DNA of 22,677 bases, taken from a virus. The stretch spans positions 1 to 22,677 of the IMG/VR virus record IMGVR_UViG_3300028844_000375; one strand, given 5' to 3'. A program made the translations under genes and the position numbers. Position 1 is the first letter of the stretch. The number at the start of each line of letters is the position of its first letter. Positions 22,527 to 22,677 of the stretch are shown in pieces. The notes below the pieces were generated by a model. It worked only from the letters and a program-made list of their open reading frames with translations. It ran no database searches and was not told where the DNA came from.

Positions 22527-22677
22527 TTATGATTTGTTTAAGATACCCGCCATAAATTCATTGGCAGCGCGCACCGCTGCTTCTTCGTTACGTGCGATGT
22601 GCTCCTCACGTTCTTCGCTTATAGCTGCGGATAGGGTAGCCGTTACAGCCATCATCATCTGAGGCCACGAATCTTGC
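22527..22677 (-). CDS. Partial gene at the right edge (5' truncated), C-terminal 49 aa
   Basis: On the minus strand the frame is open from the window edge (codons from 22676) to a TAA at 22527-22529. It encodes a charged alpha-helical C-terminus containing ISEEREEHIARNEEAAVRAA and ending AGILNKS. Three in-frame ATGs near the edge (MMMAV) lack a ribosome site, so the real start probably lies outside. Too short to identify; it shows that the operon continues upstream. Confidence 0.6.
   Translation of the reverse strand, partial: QDSWPQMMMAVTATLSAAISEEREEHIARNEEAAVRAANEFMAGILNKS

Overview
This window looks like about half of the genome of a tailed bacteriophage, probably an environmental (marine-type) phage with a short-tail or T7-like virion plan. 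The reasons are a giant virion/ejection-type protein, a compact replication operon with a family A DNA polymerase, a primase-helicase and single-strand-binding candidates, very tight gene packing with start/stop overlaps, and no chromosomal housekeeping gene. The host cannot be read from the sequence. No integrase, terminase, capsid gene, RNA polymerase or tRNA is visible here.

Layout. Two convergent transcription units meet near 11,400. From 1 to 11,370 everything reads rightward: the tail end of an upstream gene, a 1047-residue protein and a 2713-residue protein. Both resemble the large internal/ejected virion proteins of environmental podophages. The 2713-residue protein is polyvalent: hydrophobic glycine-rich segments near the N-terminus, in-frame low-complexity linkers, a segment that reads like the winged-helix gamma domain of FtsK, long charged helices, a zinc metallopeptidase HExxH site, and C-terminal segments typical of phage 'large polyvalent protein' C-termini.

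From 22,677 down to 11,455 everything reads leftward and forms one replication operon. In transcription order: a partial gene at the right edge; an OB-like plus winged-helix protein; an HTH plus DUF6378-like protein; DNA polymerase; a small helical protein; a RecB/Cas4-type nuclease with a probable 4Fe-4S cluster; a very basic HNH-like protein; a SNF2 helicase; a coiled-coil protein; a small excisionase/MerR-type HTH protein; a cysteine-bearing protein; a DUF2815/gp2.5-like ssDNA-binding candidate; a primase-helicase; and an 80-codon-class small gene. The operon ends in an intrinsic terminator whose U-tract runs into the stop codon region of the giant gene.

How they may work together. The primase-helicase would open and prime DNA and the polymerase would extend. 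The DUF2815-like protein would coat single strands. The SNF2 helicase and RecB-like nuclease would handle recombination, end processing or host DNA. The HTH proteins would regulate or organise DNA. The points most worth a second look are the FtsK-gamma-like domain inside a virion protein, a nine-residue motif shared by two adjacent replication proteins, a leucine at the polymerase position equivalent to E. coli Phe762, an RPA32-like OB/winged-helix arrangement, and an RNA structure that competes with the operon terminator.
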